A stretch of 64,000 bases of DNA. Origin: Rhipidocladum racemiflorum. Taxonomy: Eukaryota > Streptophyta > Magnoliopsida > Poales > Poaceae. The position numbers and the translations under genes were made by a program. Within the stretch, counting starts at the first letter, position 1. The number at the start of each line of letters is the position of its first letter. Shown here piece after piece: positions 1 through 10,931 of this stretch. The notes under the pieces are model-generated. The model was not told the origin of the DNA and ran no database searches. It was given only the letters and a program-made list of their open reading frames with translations. Where the stretch lies: positions 3,355,001 to 3,419,000 of the forward strand of contig CM070572.1 of NCBI GenBank assembly GCA_036346355.1. The letters run 5' to 3'.

Positions 1-1390
1 GACACACACCTGTTGTTCCTTGAGATGGTGGGGCAGCCAAATCTATAGGGAGCAATTTGAAACCCTAGCTGGCTAGTGATCGCCTTCCTTTTGACCCGCC
101 TCCTCCGCTGGGTGCCCTCAGATTTTCCAGGGACATATGAACATATGATTGAGAAAGGCGGCAGCAGCCACAGGAGGAACCATGCATGATGTGTTTGGGA
201 GACAGAAGCACCCCTTGTGTTCCTGTCTGCTGTCATTATCTCCATAATTGCGTATTCCTTCCTCTTAAGAGAAAGCCACAGTGTTACTCGCTGGCAGTTG
301 CTACTCACCTCCAGTATGGATACATCCATCCATGCCCTAATTTTCATTCAGGTGCTCGATTTTCTTTTCCTCTTGAGCAGTGGTAGGAGCCTGGGCGAGC
401 TTATCTATAACCAATAAACACGAACTAGTCCATATACATTGGGCAAGCTTAACTATGACCAATAAACACGGACAAGTCAATAAACACATCACACATGCAA
501 AATTGATTCGCAAGAAGTTTTTTTTTACTAAAAGCATAGTCTAATATACATGTGAATATTCTATGGATGAAAACAGAGAAAGATGAATAAAGTACCGCAC
601 TCCGACACTACCAACGCTTTGATGTTTCACAAACAAAAGTCCAATCATACACCAAAAAATCTCCGCAGGATAAAAAAATATATTGATTAGTGCATATTAT
701 AACATAAAAAATATATATTCACATTAAAGTATTGAACTAGTGCTATAATTGGCAGAAGTAGAAATACTTACTAGTCACTACACATGCTCTAGCCATATGG
801 CAAATGCGTTCTTATTAGCATGAAGAGCCTACTGCACTTCTGGAAGATTGAAGTGGATCTATCTGAGCCCCCATAAACCGCCGTAGATCATACTAAGTTT
901 CCATGATGCGGTGTGCAGAGCCCCCATGAAGAGCCTGTCGCAGGTGAGCCCGGGCAGCCACCCGTGCTGCTCGGGAGCTGCCTCCGCCGCTGCTCTTGAG
1001 AGAAACTGGGTTTGGATGTAGGCGTGCAAGGGACACTGAATCAGTGAGATAACGCAAACTTGCATGCATCAAGCTAACAAGTAGCATAACATTCAGCAGA
1101 GCAGTGTTCGGACGAGAATGACAGGGGTGCAGCGGAGAGGGATGGGTGGAAGAGTCGAAGAGATCGAAGCGGATGAAGCGAGGATGATGTGGGCTAGGGT
1201 TTATATGCCATCGTCGGCGCCGGCTACGGTCCACTGATGGAAACGGAAAATTTTCAATGAAAATGCACACTTCGCATGCATAACTCTATATATAGTATTG
1301 TATAATGGTTTCATAGCGTCATAAATCCAACACATATATTCAAAATTTGCTAAGAATACAACACCTCTCGTAGTTATAAGGTCTTACAAA
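1..1390. other. left edge, no confident gene
   Basis: No complete gene is recognised. Only short open frames occur at 140-420 and none resembles a known family. On the minus strand, 1190-1212 reads as a TATA-like stretch running into AAACCCTA, a telo-box arrangement common in promoters of plant ribosomal and housekeeping genes. It is followed on that strand by an open frame of about 125 codons (to about 893) rich in Ser, Ala and Arg. This could be a 5' gene fragment, but I do not recognise the product. Confidence 0.3.
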
Positions 1391-1445
1391 TCTTAAAGCA
1401 TCAAAACTAGAATAAATTTAAGAGAGGTGCTTCTATGCTCTTCCT

Positions 1446-1915
1446 CAGTAGCGGAGGACGGGAAAAAATTCTGATATGGCGAAATTATTATTTTTATATA
1501 CCTTTATTATCCGTTATTGTTCCTTGGACGTGTGCATCTCCTATCCTAATCTTAACATCAATTTTAAGGTAAGGTAATAGGATATCATCCTATTCTCATT
1601 TCGATAGTAGGTGTATTATAGTGGCGGAGGACGGAGTAAAATTATGATGCGGCAAAATCGTAGGATGGAATATTAAACAATATCGTAATGCCAAAAAAAT
1701 TCTTACAGAGTATATAAGGAGCAAAGTATTCGAGTTCAATCTACTGGACATCTTGCTAAAATAATTTTTCAAATCCACACATGAAATCATCAGGATAAAT
1801 ATTTCATAAATATTTTGTGTTACTGACAGAACATGTGCTAAAAGTACTAAGGATCCACGTGGCAGAGCAGGTATGGCAGGTGCCATACCCAGCCATACCT
1901 GCTCCTCCGCCCCTG
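1446..1915. mobile_element. hAT-type non-autonomous element
   Basis: The termini are CAGTAGCGGAGG and CCTCCGCCCCTG (inverted), flanked by the perfect 8-bp duplication CTCTTCCT (1438-1445 and 1916-1923). An 8-bp target duplication with CAG..CTG ends is the hAT signature, and CAGTGGCGGAGG-type ends are common in the TTF-type zinc-finger hAT group. No transposase remains in the 470 bp. Confidence 0.8.
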
Positions 1916-2050
1916 CTCTTCCTTGTAGTACAAGTTGCACAAATCTTGAAGCAAGCAAGGGGTAAGTAATCACCATCTATCCTTCATTCATGCTTTAATA
2001 GTTGTACAATTTTTTTAAAAAAGAGCATAGAAGTACCTCTCTAAATTTAA

Positions 2051-2299
2051 GGGCAGTACTAGCAGCCGGACGTCTGATTTTTAAAAAAATTTCGGACGCC
2101 CGCGCAACATTTTTTTTACTGTTTGCAACATTTTTTTTCAACGTTCGCAACATTTTTTTCACTTTTGAAACATTTACTGTTTGTCGAATGAAAATGTTGC
2201 ATGCGTAGGAGAAAAATGTTGCATGTGTAGAAAAAAATGTTGCATGCGTAGAAAAAAATGTTGCGGTGGAAATCAGACGTCCGAACTGTAGCATTACCG
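2051..2299. mobile_element. Mutator-type MITE
   Basis: This 249-bp element is flanked by the perfect 9-bp duplication TAAATTTAA (2042-2050 and 2300-2308). Its ends are imperfect inverted repeats of about 30 bp that become perfect over CGGACGTCTGATTT. The interior is a run of GCAACATTTTTTT-like repeats and their complement. A 9-bp duplication points to the Mutator (MULE) superfamily. Confidence 0.75.
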
Positions 2300-2499
2300 T
2301 AAATTTAATCAAAAAATTTGATCCACTAAAGATGAGGAGGGAAGTTGGCGGAGGAGTGGATGGCCGTGCTTAAGGAGGCCTATTCATGCCCTAAACAGGT
2401 TCGGTGTTTGGATCTTGACCATGAATTGTGGGACGGACGGCCATGCCGTTCAGAGATACGATCGCGAATAAGATCCGCTATGTAATTTTCCATCGCACG

Positions 2500-2850
2500 T
2501 CACCGTCCATCCATAAATGGACGGTCCACGTAACTCAGAAAGGAAATCGCGAGCGCAGTTAGCGGCACGTCCCCTTAATGAATCAAAACCGTCAAATTTT
2601 AGATGAACGGTGGGCCAAGACACTACGTGGGCCCTTAAATGTGGGCACTCTCTGCTAAGTGGGTCAGGTAATGGGCCTTTTCGTTGGCCTGGTGAGCGTG
2701 TGACGCTCCCTATCGTTTTTTTTTCCCATCAATCCGGGCTTCACCGTTCAAAAGAAGCTCGCGAGGGTTCGTCTCTCCCGAGTCGCGAGTCCTCAAATCT
2801 ACCCCCATTTCCCCTTCCCTCCTCGAGATCTTCCCGACAAATACGACGCG
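2500..2850 (+). promoter_or_regulatory. Borealin-like gene promoter with two MSA-like sites
   Basis: TGAACGGTG occurs at 2604-2612, and its exact reverse complement CACCGTTCA at 2742-2750, about 240 and 100 bp before the start codon. The core AACGG is that of the M-phase-specific activator (MSA) element bound by MYB3R factors in plant G2/M genes. That would fit a chromosomal passenger gene. Function is inferred from the motif only. Confidence 0.45.
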
Positions 2851-5800
2851 ATGCCGCCGAGGAGGAAGCGGCGTGCGGCGCCCGCCGCCAAACAGCAGCC
2901 GCCCGGCGCCGACGCGCCTTTGCAGGAGCGGATTCGATGGCTCAATGACCAAGAACGTACGGCGCCTTCAATCCCTCCTCCTCCTCCCTTATTATGCGTT
3001 TACGCTGCACGAAATTGTAGTTCCGTTTGATGTGTTTTGTAAGTGGCATCTACTTTAGCGTTCTAGTTTCTGTAACTTGGTGCAAGACTGGGCTGTGATT
3101 TGTGATGCGGTTGGTTATTAAGAATTGCTTAGCTTTGCGATTGATAGTAGTGGTCTAGTCTAGTGGATGGCTCGGTTGGCTTGGTTTCTGATTAGCTCAT
3201 ACTATTGGTAATTCTTTTTTAGCTTCTAAATGGTTCGAATTTTTTAGATTGTTCTTTCTTAAACTTCTAAGTTTGAATTCCTACTTGACAGCCTTTTTAG
3301 CTGTAACTTTGAACTCTGTAATAATTGTTAGGTTGTGTGCATCTCAATATGCAGAGGCCAGAAGATTAATATATTCTTCTATTATCTAAAAAAAATGGGT
3401 AATTCTTTTTTAGTGATTTGCAATTATCATGTACTTCATTTTATCCAAAAATTAAAAGCACATTTTGGAGGGCTAACAGAAATGTAAGGGTTATTATTAT
3501 TCTTAGTTAATTTGAGTTGTGCTATTGGTGTAAGAATCATCAGAACAGAAAGTCCAAAGGTTCAGTGAAGCAATCATAAGAACAACATGCCTATATAGAC
3601 CATGGAAACTACTATTTTCGTTCATTGCTGATTTAGAAGAGATGCTTGTAATTTCTTTCAAAAATAGTAAAAGATGCTTGGAACAAGATAGTTGAAGTAC
3701 TAAAATTTAGGAAAATGTGATTTTATATACACCCACTGCTGATATTGAGTTCCGTTGGTCCTGATGTTGCCTTCGCCCTACAATTTGGATGTTCGTAATC
3801 CTTCTTACAAAATTCATATTCTGAAAGTGGACCATCACATCACATTTCTTCTTTTGAAAAGGGATAACCCCCCTATTTCCTTTCCGGAAACAAAGGTTCA
3901 CAAGTTTCAGAGAACATAAACGAAGGCTTTTGCCTCCTGGTAATCCAGAGAGCAAAAGGGCAGGAACTTACATGAAACCAAAAGACACAGCTTTACTAGA
4001 GAATGAAACAAAAAAGGACACAATGAACTTGTGAAAATTGGGGGAAAAAAAGAGCATCAGTTGCTTGCATCATGTCGAGTAGGTACACCTGAGAACACCT
4101 CGATCCACCAGAACTAGCTCTCTTTTGCTTATCAGCTCTTCTTCAATCCTTATTCCTGAGTCTTAATCCCTGTATTGCATTTGTGCCTTACCTCGTTGGC
4201 CCGCAATCTTAGGCATTTGCAAACTGCCAGTACTCAGTGTAAGAAAAAGAGCAAATTTTGTGCACCACCACCAGGGTTCACAAAACCGCGAAAAAGCGCT
4301 CAAAAACCGCGGTCTTCGACCTTACCGCTCCGGTTCGAGATCCAAAACCGCTCGGTAAAATGGTCTAATTCAAAAATTTGAAAAAAATATGTGTCCGGTT
4401 TTTCGTGAAAAACCGTTTTCGAAGAACATTCAATTGGTCGCAAGCTATTTTTTGTGAAAAACCGCGGTTTTCTCGTGTGAGTTTGACCCGAATTCAAATT
4501 GGTTTGGAATTGCGCACCGTTCGGTTTTTCGCGGTTTTCGCACGGTTTTTCGCGAAAACCGGTACCGCAGGACTAGCGAAATTCGCGCTCGAAACGGTTT
4601 TGTGAACCCTGACCACCACTCCTGGTTGGCTGGTTCTTTGGTAGCTTTCCAATCAAAGTAAACACTCTTTACTTATCTCACTGCTGTAATTTTATACTAG
4701 GAGTAATATGTCTTGATCCAGATTCCCAGCTCCCTGCTTCCAGGCAGATAGCTGTAATTTCATACTAGTAGTAATATATCTCTTTACCTGAATCATCACA
4801 TAGCTAGAATAAAGCTTGCTTAATTACTCGTTATAAGCTCGTACAACTTCAGTGAACGGTTTAGCTCAACCACCTTTCTTGCTCACATCAGAAGTAGTGT
4901 GTCTGACATCACTGTTATCAACTATGTGCTATGCTTCTTTTTCTTTGCTTCTGTAATGGTTGGTTAATGTGCTTTTAAGTATGACAGCTGCAAACATGAT
5001 TATGGGTGCAGCACACACCAATCTTAAAGTTTGCTTAGCTGCTCACATAACTAGAATAAAGCATATAATATATATAAAGCTGCACAAAGCAATATTTCAA
5101 GCTATCTTGAGCAAGCAACATAATAATTTCATGTTGAATTTGACTCGAGCCTGCTTTGAAGGATTTACCATCCACAATTTGTTTAAAGATGTGATGACAG
5201 CATTACCGTTGTCCCCAAAATAAGTAGGCTACAGCCTACAGCCAACACTCTGCAATTGAGGTTGATATTTGAAATCCAATGTTAATGGAATGGTTTGAAA
5301 TCTAGGCACGTAAATTATGATATATAGCTCTAAGTCTCTTGGCTTTATTATGTCCTATTGAACTCTGACTACTGCTGTTGAATGCCACTACATTATTTTC
5401 CTGCTGTCTTCTCCAGTATTCAATACATCAAGAATGCATGGCATAAATGCACCGTTTATTTTACTTAATGTAACGATCAGGATTCCAGTGCTAATTCAGT
5501 GTCCTCAATAAATAGTTGAACGTCGGACTGCTGCCATCAAAGCTATTCAAGCAGCAGAAACTGAGAGCGTACTTTCTCGGTTGCGATTGGTGCAATCCTA
5601 CATTTCCAAGGAGCAACAAGAGACGTGTGCCTTGCAATTTTTTCAGGAGAACTTGCCCAACTTATCAGTTGTCTGGAATGAAAAGCAGAATGAGCTTGAG
5701 TTGAAATGGAAAGACTGGGAAAGTCGCATATTTGGAGATCAGAGGGATGACGCGATTTTGCGAGCTTCAATCGCGTCATTGCCAAATATTGGTCGTCTTC

Positions 5801-6512
5801 AATTCTCAGGGGATTCAGGTTCAAGAACGTTCTCTACCTATTGATGATTTACTTCTATAGACACCGAATAATAAGCAGCCGATTTAAATGGTTTTGTCAT
5901 CCTATATGATGCGTGCAGTGCAGAAAAACTTCGTTGAGAGCACAGGTTTTGATTTCAATGACTTTGTAAGTATTTCTTTGTAGTTCTTATAGTGATATCA
6001 GATATTTCTGCTCTACCCTGCACTACTCTTACCAGTTACCATTATCTGTTGCTTTGAAGGCTTGGAGTGAGCTTCCCGAAGGTCAAATGGCGGGAGCAGC
6101 AGATACTTTACAGACACCTGGGGTTTGTATTCTACCCTTTCCACATTTGGTGAAATGCTATATTTCATTATAACTCTGAAGAATCATGTTTGCCCCAAAT
6201 GATTGATTCAATTTTGATTCACCTTTTGAGCTTACTTGTTGCATTGTAACATAATCCTGAACAGGCTGTGAGTAATCGACTCTCTTTTGGCATGACACCG
6301 AAAACTGTAAGGTTACCCAAGAATGGTGAGATGCTCTTATCTGTGCACGGCTCACCTCTCGGAGTGTACAACAACGACAATTTGGCAGCTATTCGTGGTA
6401 TTTATTATCTTTTGCTTGCTCTTGATATCGTAATGATCCCTTGTTGTGGTCCGTTGACTAACCAAAAAATGTTGCAGAATCTGGGAATGGAAGTCAAGAT
6501 GCTGCCTCATAA
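2851..6512 (+). CDS. BORR: Borealin-like chromosomal passenger complex subunit
   Basis: Six exons give 228 residues: 2851-2956, 5516-5818, 5919-5965, 6060-6122, 6265-6397, 6478-6512; all junctions are GT-AG and in phase. The N-terminus is basic and proline-rich, starting MPPRRKRR. It is followed by a helical segment (about residues 23-75, including ERIRWLNDQELERR) that matches the Borealin N-terminal region, which in the family bundles with INCENP and Survivin-like partners. The C-terminal motif TPKTVRLPKNGEMLLSVHG followed by SPLG (about residues 180-205) is the conserved plant Borealin/BORR tail. The family recruits Aurora kinase to centromeres and the phragmoplast. The start codon is the first ATG in a short GC-rich first exon. 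The family call rests on motif memory, not alignment. Confidence 0.75.
4272..4611. mobile_element. hAT-type MITE in Borealin intron 1
   Basis: The ends CAGGGTTCACAAAACCG and CGGTTTTGTGAACCCTG are perfect inverted repeats, flanked by the 8-bp duplication ACCACCAC (4264-4271 and 4612-4619). The 340-bp interior is rich in AAAACCG/CGGTTTT motifs and has no coding capacity. It lies well inside the 2.56-kb first intron, away from the splice sites. Confidence 0.85.
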
Positions 6513-7340
6513 TGACAGTGGCCATCTATAGTAATAGTAAGAATGCCGTGTGATTGATCCACTCTTTTTGTTTAGTCTTCTATCTGGTGGATGATGTTGA
6601 TCTTTGTTTCCGTTGCAGGATCTTAACAGCCCTTGATATAAACTTTAGGGGTTGGATGTTTCTTCTGTGTTGACCCTAGCTGGGATACTCACCCAGAATC
6701 AGGACCCCAGTCACTAGTTCAGGGCTGCAGTGTATTTAGGTTATCCTTTTGTGTAGTTTGATGAAGCATGTTGTAGTGTGCCGATTTCATTAAGCTGAAA
6801 GCGTGTATCAAGTACTCTAGCACAGTGTTGTTGTTAACTTCGCTGCCAGTAAGCCGGCAAAATCAGTTGGAAGTTTTTGTGGTGCCTTTGTTCGTTCACT
6901 CAAAACTGTTAACGGCTTTGTTCACTGAGGCGAGATATGACAAGGCGTGCTGTCACTTGCTATTACGGTATCCTTTTTTTAAGGTGCAACATCGCACTTT
7001 CAGAATTCATCAACATTTCGTTTTTGAATCACAAAATGAAGCAAAAACAGGGTAAATCACTAATCTTATATGTTTTAAGAATTAATATAGTTCGTGTGTT
7101 TACTTATCTATATATCTACAAACAACTGGTTTTATTAAAAGTATCTCCTTAGCTTTAGTTGATTAGAAAATCCCACAATAATCCTTAAATCAGAAAAAGT
7201 AAAATTCCTAGAAATTTTTTCATTAATCGAGGAAAGAAAGATATTATGCATCAATTGGATGGCCCACCATAACTATAACGTTGAGGATCTGCTTATCTCA
7301 CTAAAGCGAAGGAGTCCTTAATTAGCATAAAAGAGTTTAA
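6513..7340 (+). other. Borealin 3' UTR and intergenic
   Basis: Non-coding sequence follows the TAA at 6510-6512. The transcript probably ends somewhere around 6750-7050, where the sequence becomes AT-rich, but no strong polyadenylation signal decides the site. No other gene is seen. Confidence 0.4.
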
Positions 7341-7741
7341 GACCCTATTTGATAGTAAAGTTTTTTAATATTATGGTATTATAAAATCATGGTTTAAAAA
7401 TTACTCTGGTATAAATACTATGGTTTTACATACCACTATTGAAATCATGGTTTTTTTTTAACTATAAGCTGTTTGGCTACAAGTTTTTTGCATGGTATTT
7501 TTAAAGTATTGACCAACCATGTACACATCTCTCTCTGTACTCCAAGTCTAAAGCCAAAAACTGAGGTTTGAGTTGAGTTTTCAATACTCAAAAAATACTA
7601 TGGTATTAACAATACCATGGTTTTCAAAATAAAGTTTTTTTGTTTGCTTCTAAATACTTTATAGCCAAAAATACCATAGTATTTTTCAAAACTATGATTT
7701 TACTTAGAAACTATGAAAATACTATATTGCCAAACAAGCCC
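7341..7741. mobile_element. Tourist/PIF-like MITE
   Basis: The TAA duplications at 7338-7340 and 7742-7744 flank imperfect inverted ends (GACCCTATTTGATAGTAAAG and the complement of GCCAAACAAGCCC). The interior is very AT-rich, with repeated CATGGTTT/ACCATGG-type motifs. A 3-bp TAA target is typical of PIF/Harbinger-derived Tourist elements. Confidence 0.65.
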
Positions 7742-7859
7742 TAAATCTATCCGATAAATAGAGTTAGAAAATAACTCAAAAGACCTAGGCATCTCCTTAA
7801 GCCTGTACGAAAGGACTGGGAAACAGGCCGAACCTTGTACAAGGAAAAAAAGAATCAAA

Positions 7860-8742
7860 AGAATGCCCACCTTGTTATGTAGCGGCGTTGTCGTGAAGGT
7901 TGACGAGCTGACCATCTTGCTTCTCCTGGGCGCAATCACGTTGCTTACAGAGATGGCAACGGGTTTATACATATCCTGTATCCGTATTTATATTAGTCAA
8001 ATTCACCCGCTAAAATATTTATACCCACACATAGATACAAAATTTACCCGTATATGTATCTGTGCGGATAACGGGGACCCGGCGGGTAACCCGCACCCGC
8101 GTTTCTTGTAACTATAAGTAAAATATGATACAAACCCCTTTGAAATACTTTGTTTCAGCTTCCTTTTGTTTTTACATCTTGTCAACAAACTGTGAACTTT
8201 TTCATTATCACCTATACCAAAAGTCATTGAATGCTTTAGATATATTGCTTTGCCTCTACCTTAATAGATAGATAATAGTATCGAAATAGAAATTCAGGAA
8301 GCTTGCCAAGTATTACTGGGTCATAAAATGGGCAGGTTAAACATAAAAAAGTAAGGATTATAATACAATAATTACTTGGAACCAAGTTCTTTAGTTCATG
8401 TGGTGATCCGCCTGAGCTTACTCCCATGTGGAAAATGGATGCACTGAGCAACTCATTAAAGTTCTTGAGCTTCTCATGATCTTTGTTCTTCCCAACCAAT
8501 TCCACATGTACACACTTCTGACTCATACCCGCGGGCGAACGGGTACGAGTAATAGTAGAATGGACCGGTACCCACTGGGTAGTAACTTTTGCACATTAAT
8601 AGACCCGTGGGTATAAAAAATTATTCATACCCGATCTCTAATAAAGTAAATACCCATCGGTTTTCGGACCCACTGCCATCTCTAGTTGCTTACCGCCTTG
8701 GCGCTGACGCTGCTTTGTTACAGGTGCTCTGTCTGCGAGTCA
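7860..8742 (+). pseudogene. membrane-segment gene fragment split by a hAT element
   Basis: The reading frame at 7863-7946 encodes a hydrophobic stretch (ELTILLLLGAITLLT). It continues across the hAT insertion at 7948-8684: removing the element and one copy of the 8-bp duplication gives ALALTLLCYRCSVCES and a stop near 8742. The joined frame would be about 50 residues with one transmembrane helix and a short Cys motif. I do not recognise the family. It may be an exon fragment or a chance frame. Confidence 0.3.
7948..8684. mobile_element. hAT-type element, 737 bp
   Basis: The ends CAGAGATGGCA and TGCCATCTCTA are inverted repeats, flanked by the perfect 8-bp duplication GTTGCTTA (7940-7947 and 8685-8692). 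The subterminal DNA is rich in ACCCG/CGGGT motifs on both sides, as in many hAT elements where these are transposase binding sites. No transposase frame is visible. Confidence 0.85.
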
Positions 8743-8837
8743 ACTGTCAAGCATACCTGAAGCTAACCCTGCAGGCAAACCTGGCATGCTGAGCACATGA
8801 GCAACCACGTTATGCACCAAGGGGCGCATCCTGGCGA

Positions 8838-8943
8838 TCCTCTGACGTCGAGTCCTCTGACGTGAGTCACTGACATGTGGGCCCTTCAACACGTGGGGCC
8901 CACATGTCAGTGACTCAACGTCAGAGGACTTGACGTCAGAGGA
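8838..8943. repeat. near-perfect hairpin repeat
   Basis: An inverted repeat of about 48 bp per arm surrounds a very short loop. The arms begin TCCTCTGACGT and meet at GTGGGCCC/GGGCCCAC near 8878-8902. Each arm itself contains two copies of TCCTCTGACGT. This small foldback motif (CACATGTCAGTGACT) is of a kind I associate with grass MITEs. It would form a long stem if transcribed. Confidence 0.7.
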
Positions 8944-9200
8944 TACCCTTCCCCTGGCATCTTGTTTGCGGTCGTGCAGATCCTCTAATCTAGTTTATTT
9001 CATTCGTATTTCTTCAAGCTCACGTAGGTTATTTAAACCAAACATGCTTTATTTTCTTTTCTTGCGAGAGTATGCACCCACGCACAAGGCTTCAGTGCCC
9101 CTCATGGAGTGCGGACACATTATTGCTTTTCATCAAATGATGCATGTGGGCCGGGGTGAGGCGCGAGCCATTCTCATCTCGAGCAAATAGAGACTGTGTA

Positions 9201-9442
9201 CTCTCCTCCGTTTCTTTTTATAAGACGTATTTGGTTTCGTTAGGACAAAGCTTTGACCAACAATTACTCTATTAACATATAATTTTTATGACACAAAACT
9301 GATATTAGCAGATTTGTATTCAAAAGTACTTATATATAATTATGATTTTGTATTGCATAAATGATATATTAATGAAGTAATCGTTGGTCAAAGTCTTGTC
9401 CTAACGAAACCAAATACGCCTTATAAAAAGAAACGGAGGGAG
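9201..9442. mobile_element. Stowaway MITE (Tc1/mariner)
   Basis: TA dinucleotides flank inverted ends of CTCTCCTCCGTTTC type and GAAACGGAGGGAG. The arms continue inward for over 50 bp (TAAGACGTATTTGGTTTCGTTAGGAC and complement). This is the classical grass Stowaway structure, 242 bp. Confidence 0.85.
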
Positions 9443-9578
9443 TATTTTACATCAATTTTACCCATGTGTATTTTACATGGAATGGTATTGATAAATTTTT
9501 TCATTAAAAGTATTTTCATATGTTTATAAACATATTACATACATACGTACCTACATACATACATACATACTCAGTGGC

Positions 9579-9745
9579 CAGGGGCGGAGCTAGCTCAGGT
9601 CTAAGCCCCGGGCTGGACCAGCAGATCTTAGATTAAATATTTGTTTTCAATGTTTTTTCAATAATTTTTCGTAAAATTTTAGTAGGCTTTCGGTACCTGG
9701 CCCCGGGCTACAGCCTACTCTGCCCGGGGCCTGGATCCGCCCCTG
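9579..9745. mobile_element. hAT-type MITE inserted at the tip of another hAT
   Basis: The 167-bp element has ends CAGGGGCGGAGCTAG and a complementary GGATCCGCCCCTG, flanked by the 8-bp duplication TCAGTGGC (9571-9578 and 9746-9753). That duplicated target is itself the start of a CAGTGGCGGACCCAGG hAT terminus, so this element landed exactly on the end of the neighbouring hAT. Confidence 0.8.
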
Positions 9746-9746
9746 T

Positions 9747-10560
9747 CAGTGGCGGACCCAGGAAGAAATTATAGGTGGGGCATGCTTGAAGTAATATTAA
9801 AACGCTAAAAAGAATACAATGTATCGTAACAACAATAGTACTATTAAATAAGCATAAATATAACGTTCAACTAATACGGTCAAAGAAGAATTAGCAAATA
9901 GGCAACATACCACTCGGTTAACAATTGGTGAGGGACGAGGCAATTGTATTCTCCTGGTTTTGAGGCGCTGAAATCGTCGGATGATGGCTTCATCATTAAG
10001 TGATTTGAAGATCTCTCTCTCCGTGTAGCAAACCATTAAGTCATTCATCCAATTGTTGGCAATCTTATTGCGTAGTTCAGTCTTGATAATATTCATCGCT
10101 GAAAATGCCCTCTCAACTGTTGCCGTTGACACGGGCAATAACAATGCCTACTCAATTAGCTTGTAGACTAATGGAAAAACCATATGCTTTTCGGTTTCAA
10201 CTATCTTCATAGATAGAGATGCAATATCTTGACAAGTAGTAAAAGAAGCATGCCTTCTCACATGAACAATATCTCTACTATTCTAAAGCAGCAGTTGGTG
10301 GCAGTGGTCCGTTCTTCCCACGTCATTAATTGCCGCTTAATTGCCCTACGCAAGAAACGAAGCGTTGCTTTAATTAGCCAGCTTTCGCAAGAAACGAAGC
10401 GTTAAAGATATATGTTTGATTTTGTGAAATAAATTTTTTTATTTTTTAATCTTTATTTTTCGTTATCAATTTTGTTTTTCGTAGCAACGCACGGGCATGT
10501 AACTAGTATGAATCAAGTTCCTCACTTAGCAAATTTGTTGGGCCTATACATATGCAGTAT
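9747..10560 (-). pseudogene. decayed hAT transposase (TTF-type), split by a Helitron
   Basis: The minus strand from 10144 down to about 9900 encodes LLPVSTATVERAFSAM, then LRNK and NDLMVCYTERE, and ends near an RRIQLP tail. This is the hAT C-terminal dimerisation domain of the zinc-finger TTF-type group. Upstream on the same strand (10145-10271) the frame continues with one stop codon (TAG near 10145) before that domain. It is interrupted by the Helitron at 10272-10506 and resumes at 10507-10545. The terminus CAGTGGCGGACCCAGG is at 9747; the other end is not resolved. It is not functional. Confidence 0.8.
10272..10506 (+). mobile_element. non-autonomous Helitron, 235 bp
   Basis: It starts TCTCTACTATTC, ends GGGCATGTAACTAG, and sits between A (10271) and T (10507) with no target duplication; these are the TC...CTAG and A|T rules of Helitrons. 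The interior contains CGCAAGAAACGAAGCGTT twice. A second copy of equal length is inverted at 42591-42825. Insertion split a hAT transposase reading frame, and joining 10271 to 10507 restores that frame. Confidence 0.85.
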
Positions 10561-10779
10561 ATACAACATACCTGGACCTTGTAAATTGTAGGTGGGGCAG
10601 CCCAACCTGCCCCACTGGTGGGTCCGGGTCGTAACTGCGTGTAGACGCCACCGTGCAAAATCCGAACTCCTTTGTTCCCTCCGGGACGGCAATGGAAGCA
10701 ACAATACCAGCGCGAACCAGATACGGGAACGCGAAGTAATCCAACCCAGAGCCACATACGCACGCAGTCTCTGATGTCA

Positions 10780-10931
10780 GCTTCGTGATTCAACCGTAAA
10801 CCCGATCGCCTCCGCCCCACGTGTCCGCGGCCAAAAGCGAGAAACAGAGCGAAGCGAAGGAAAACCCCCACCCCGGTGAGCCCCGACCGCGACGGCGTGG
10901 GCGGGGAGAGAGGAGGAGGGCGGGGGCAGCG
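10780..10931 (+). promoter_or_regulatory. VPS15 proximal promoter and 5' UTR
   Basis: A CACGTG G-box lies at 10818-10823 within GC-rich DNA, about 110 bp before the start codon. No clear TATA box is visible, which fits a housekeeping gene. The transcription start is not determined. Confidence 0.4.

Larger units (their letters stand above)
1391..2330. mobile_element. outer TIR MITE, split by two later insertions
   Basis: Inverted arms lie at about 1411-1440 (GAGAGGTGCTTCTATGCTCTT-like) and 2024-2048 (its complement AAGAGCATAGAAGTACCTCTC). Weaker similarity extends outward to about 1391 and, beyond the second insertion, to about 2330. Between the arms sits a separate hAT element (1446-1915), and a Mutator-type MITE (2051-2299) sits in the right arm. 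A related core without the insertions is at 39370-39490 inside the ABHD17 intron, which shows that the original element was only about 170 bp. The superfamily of the outer element is not clear. Confidence 0.6.
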
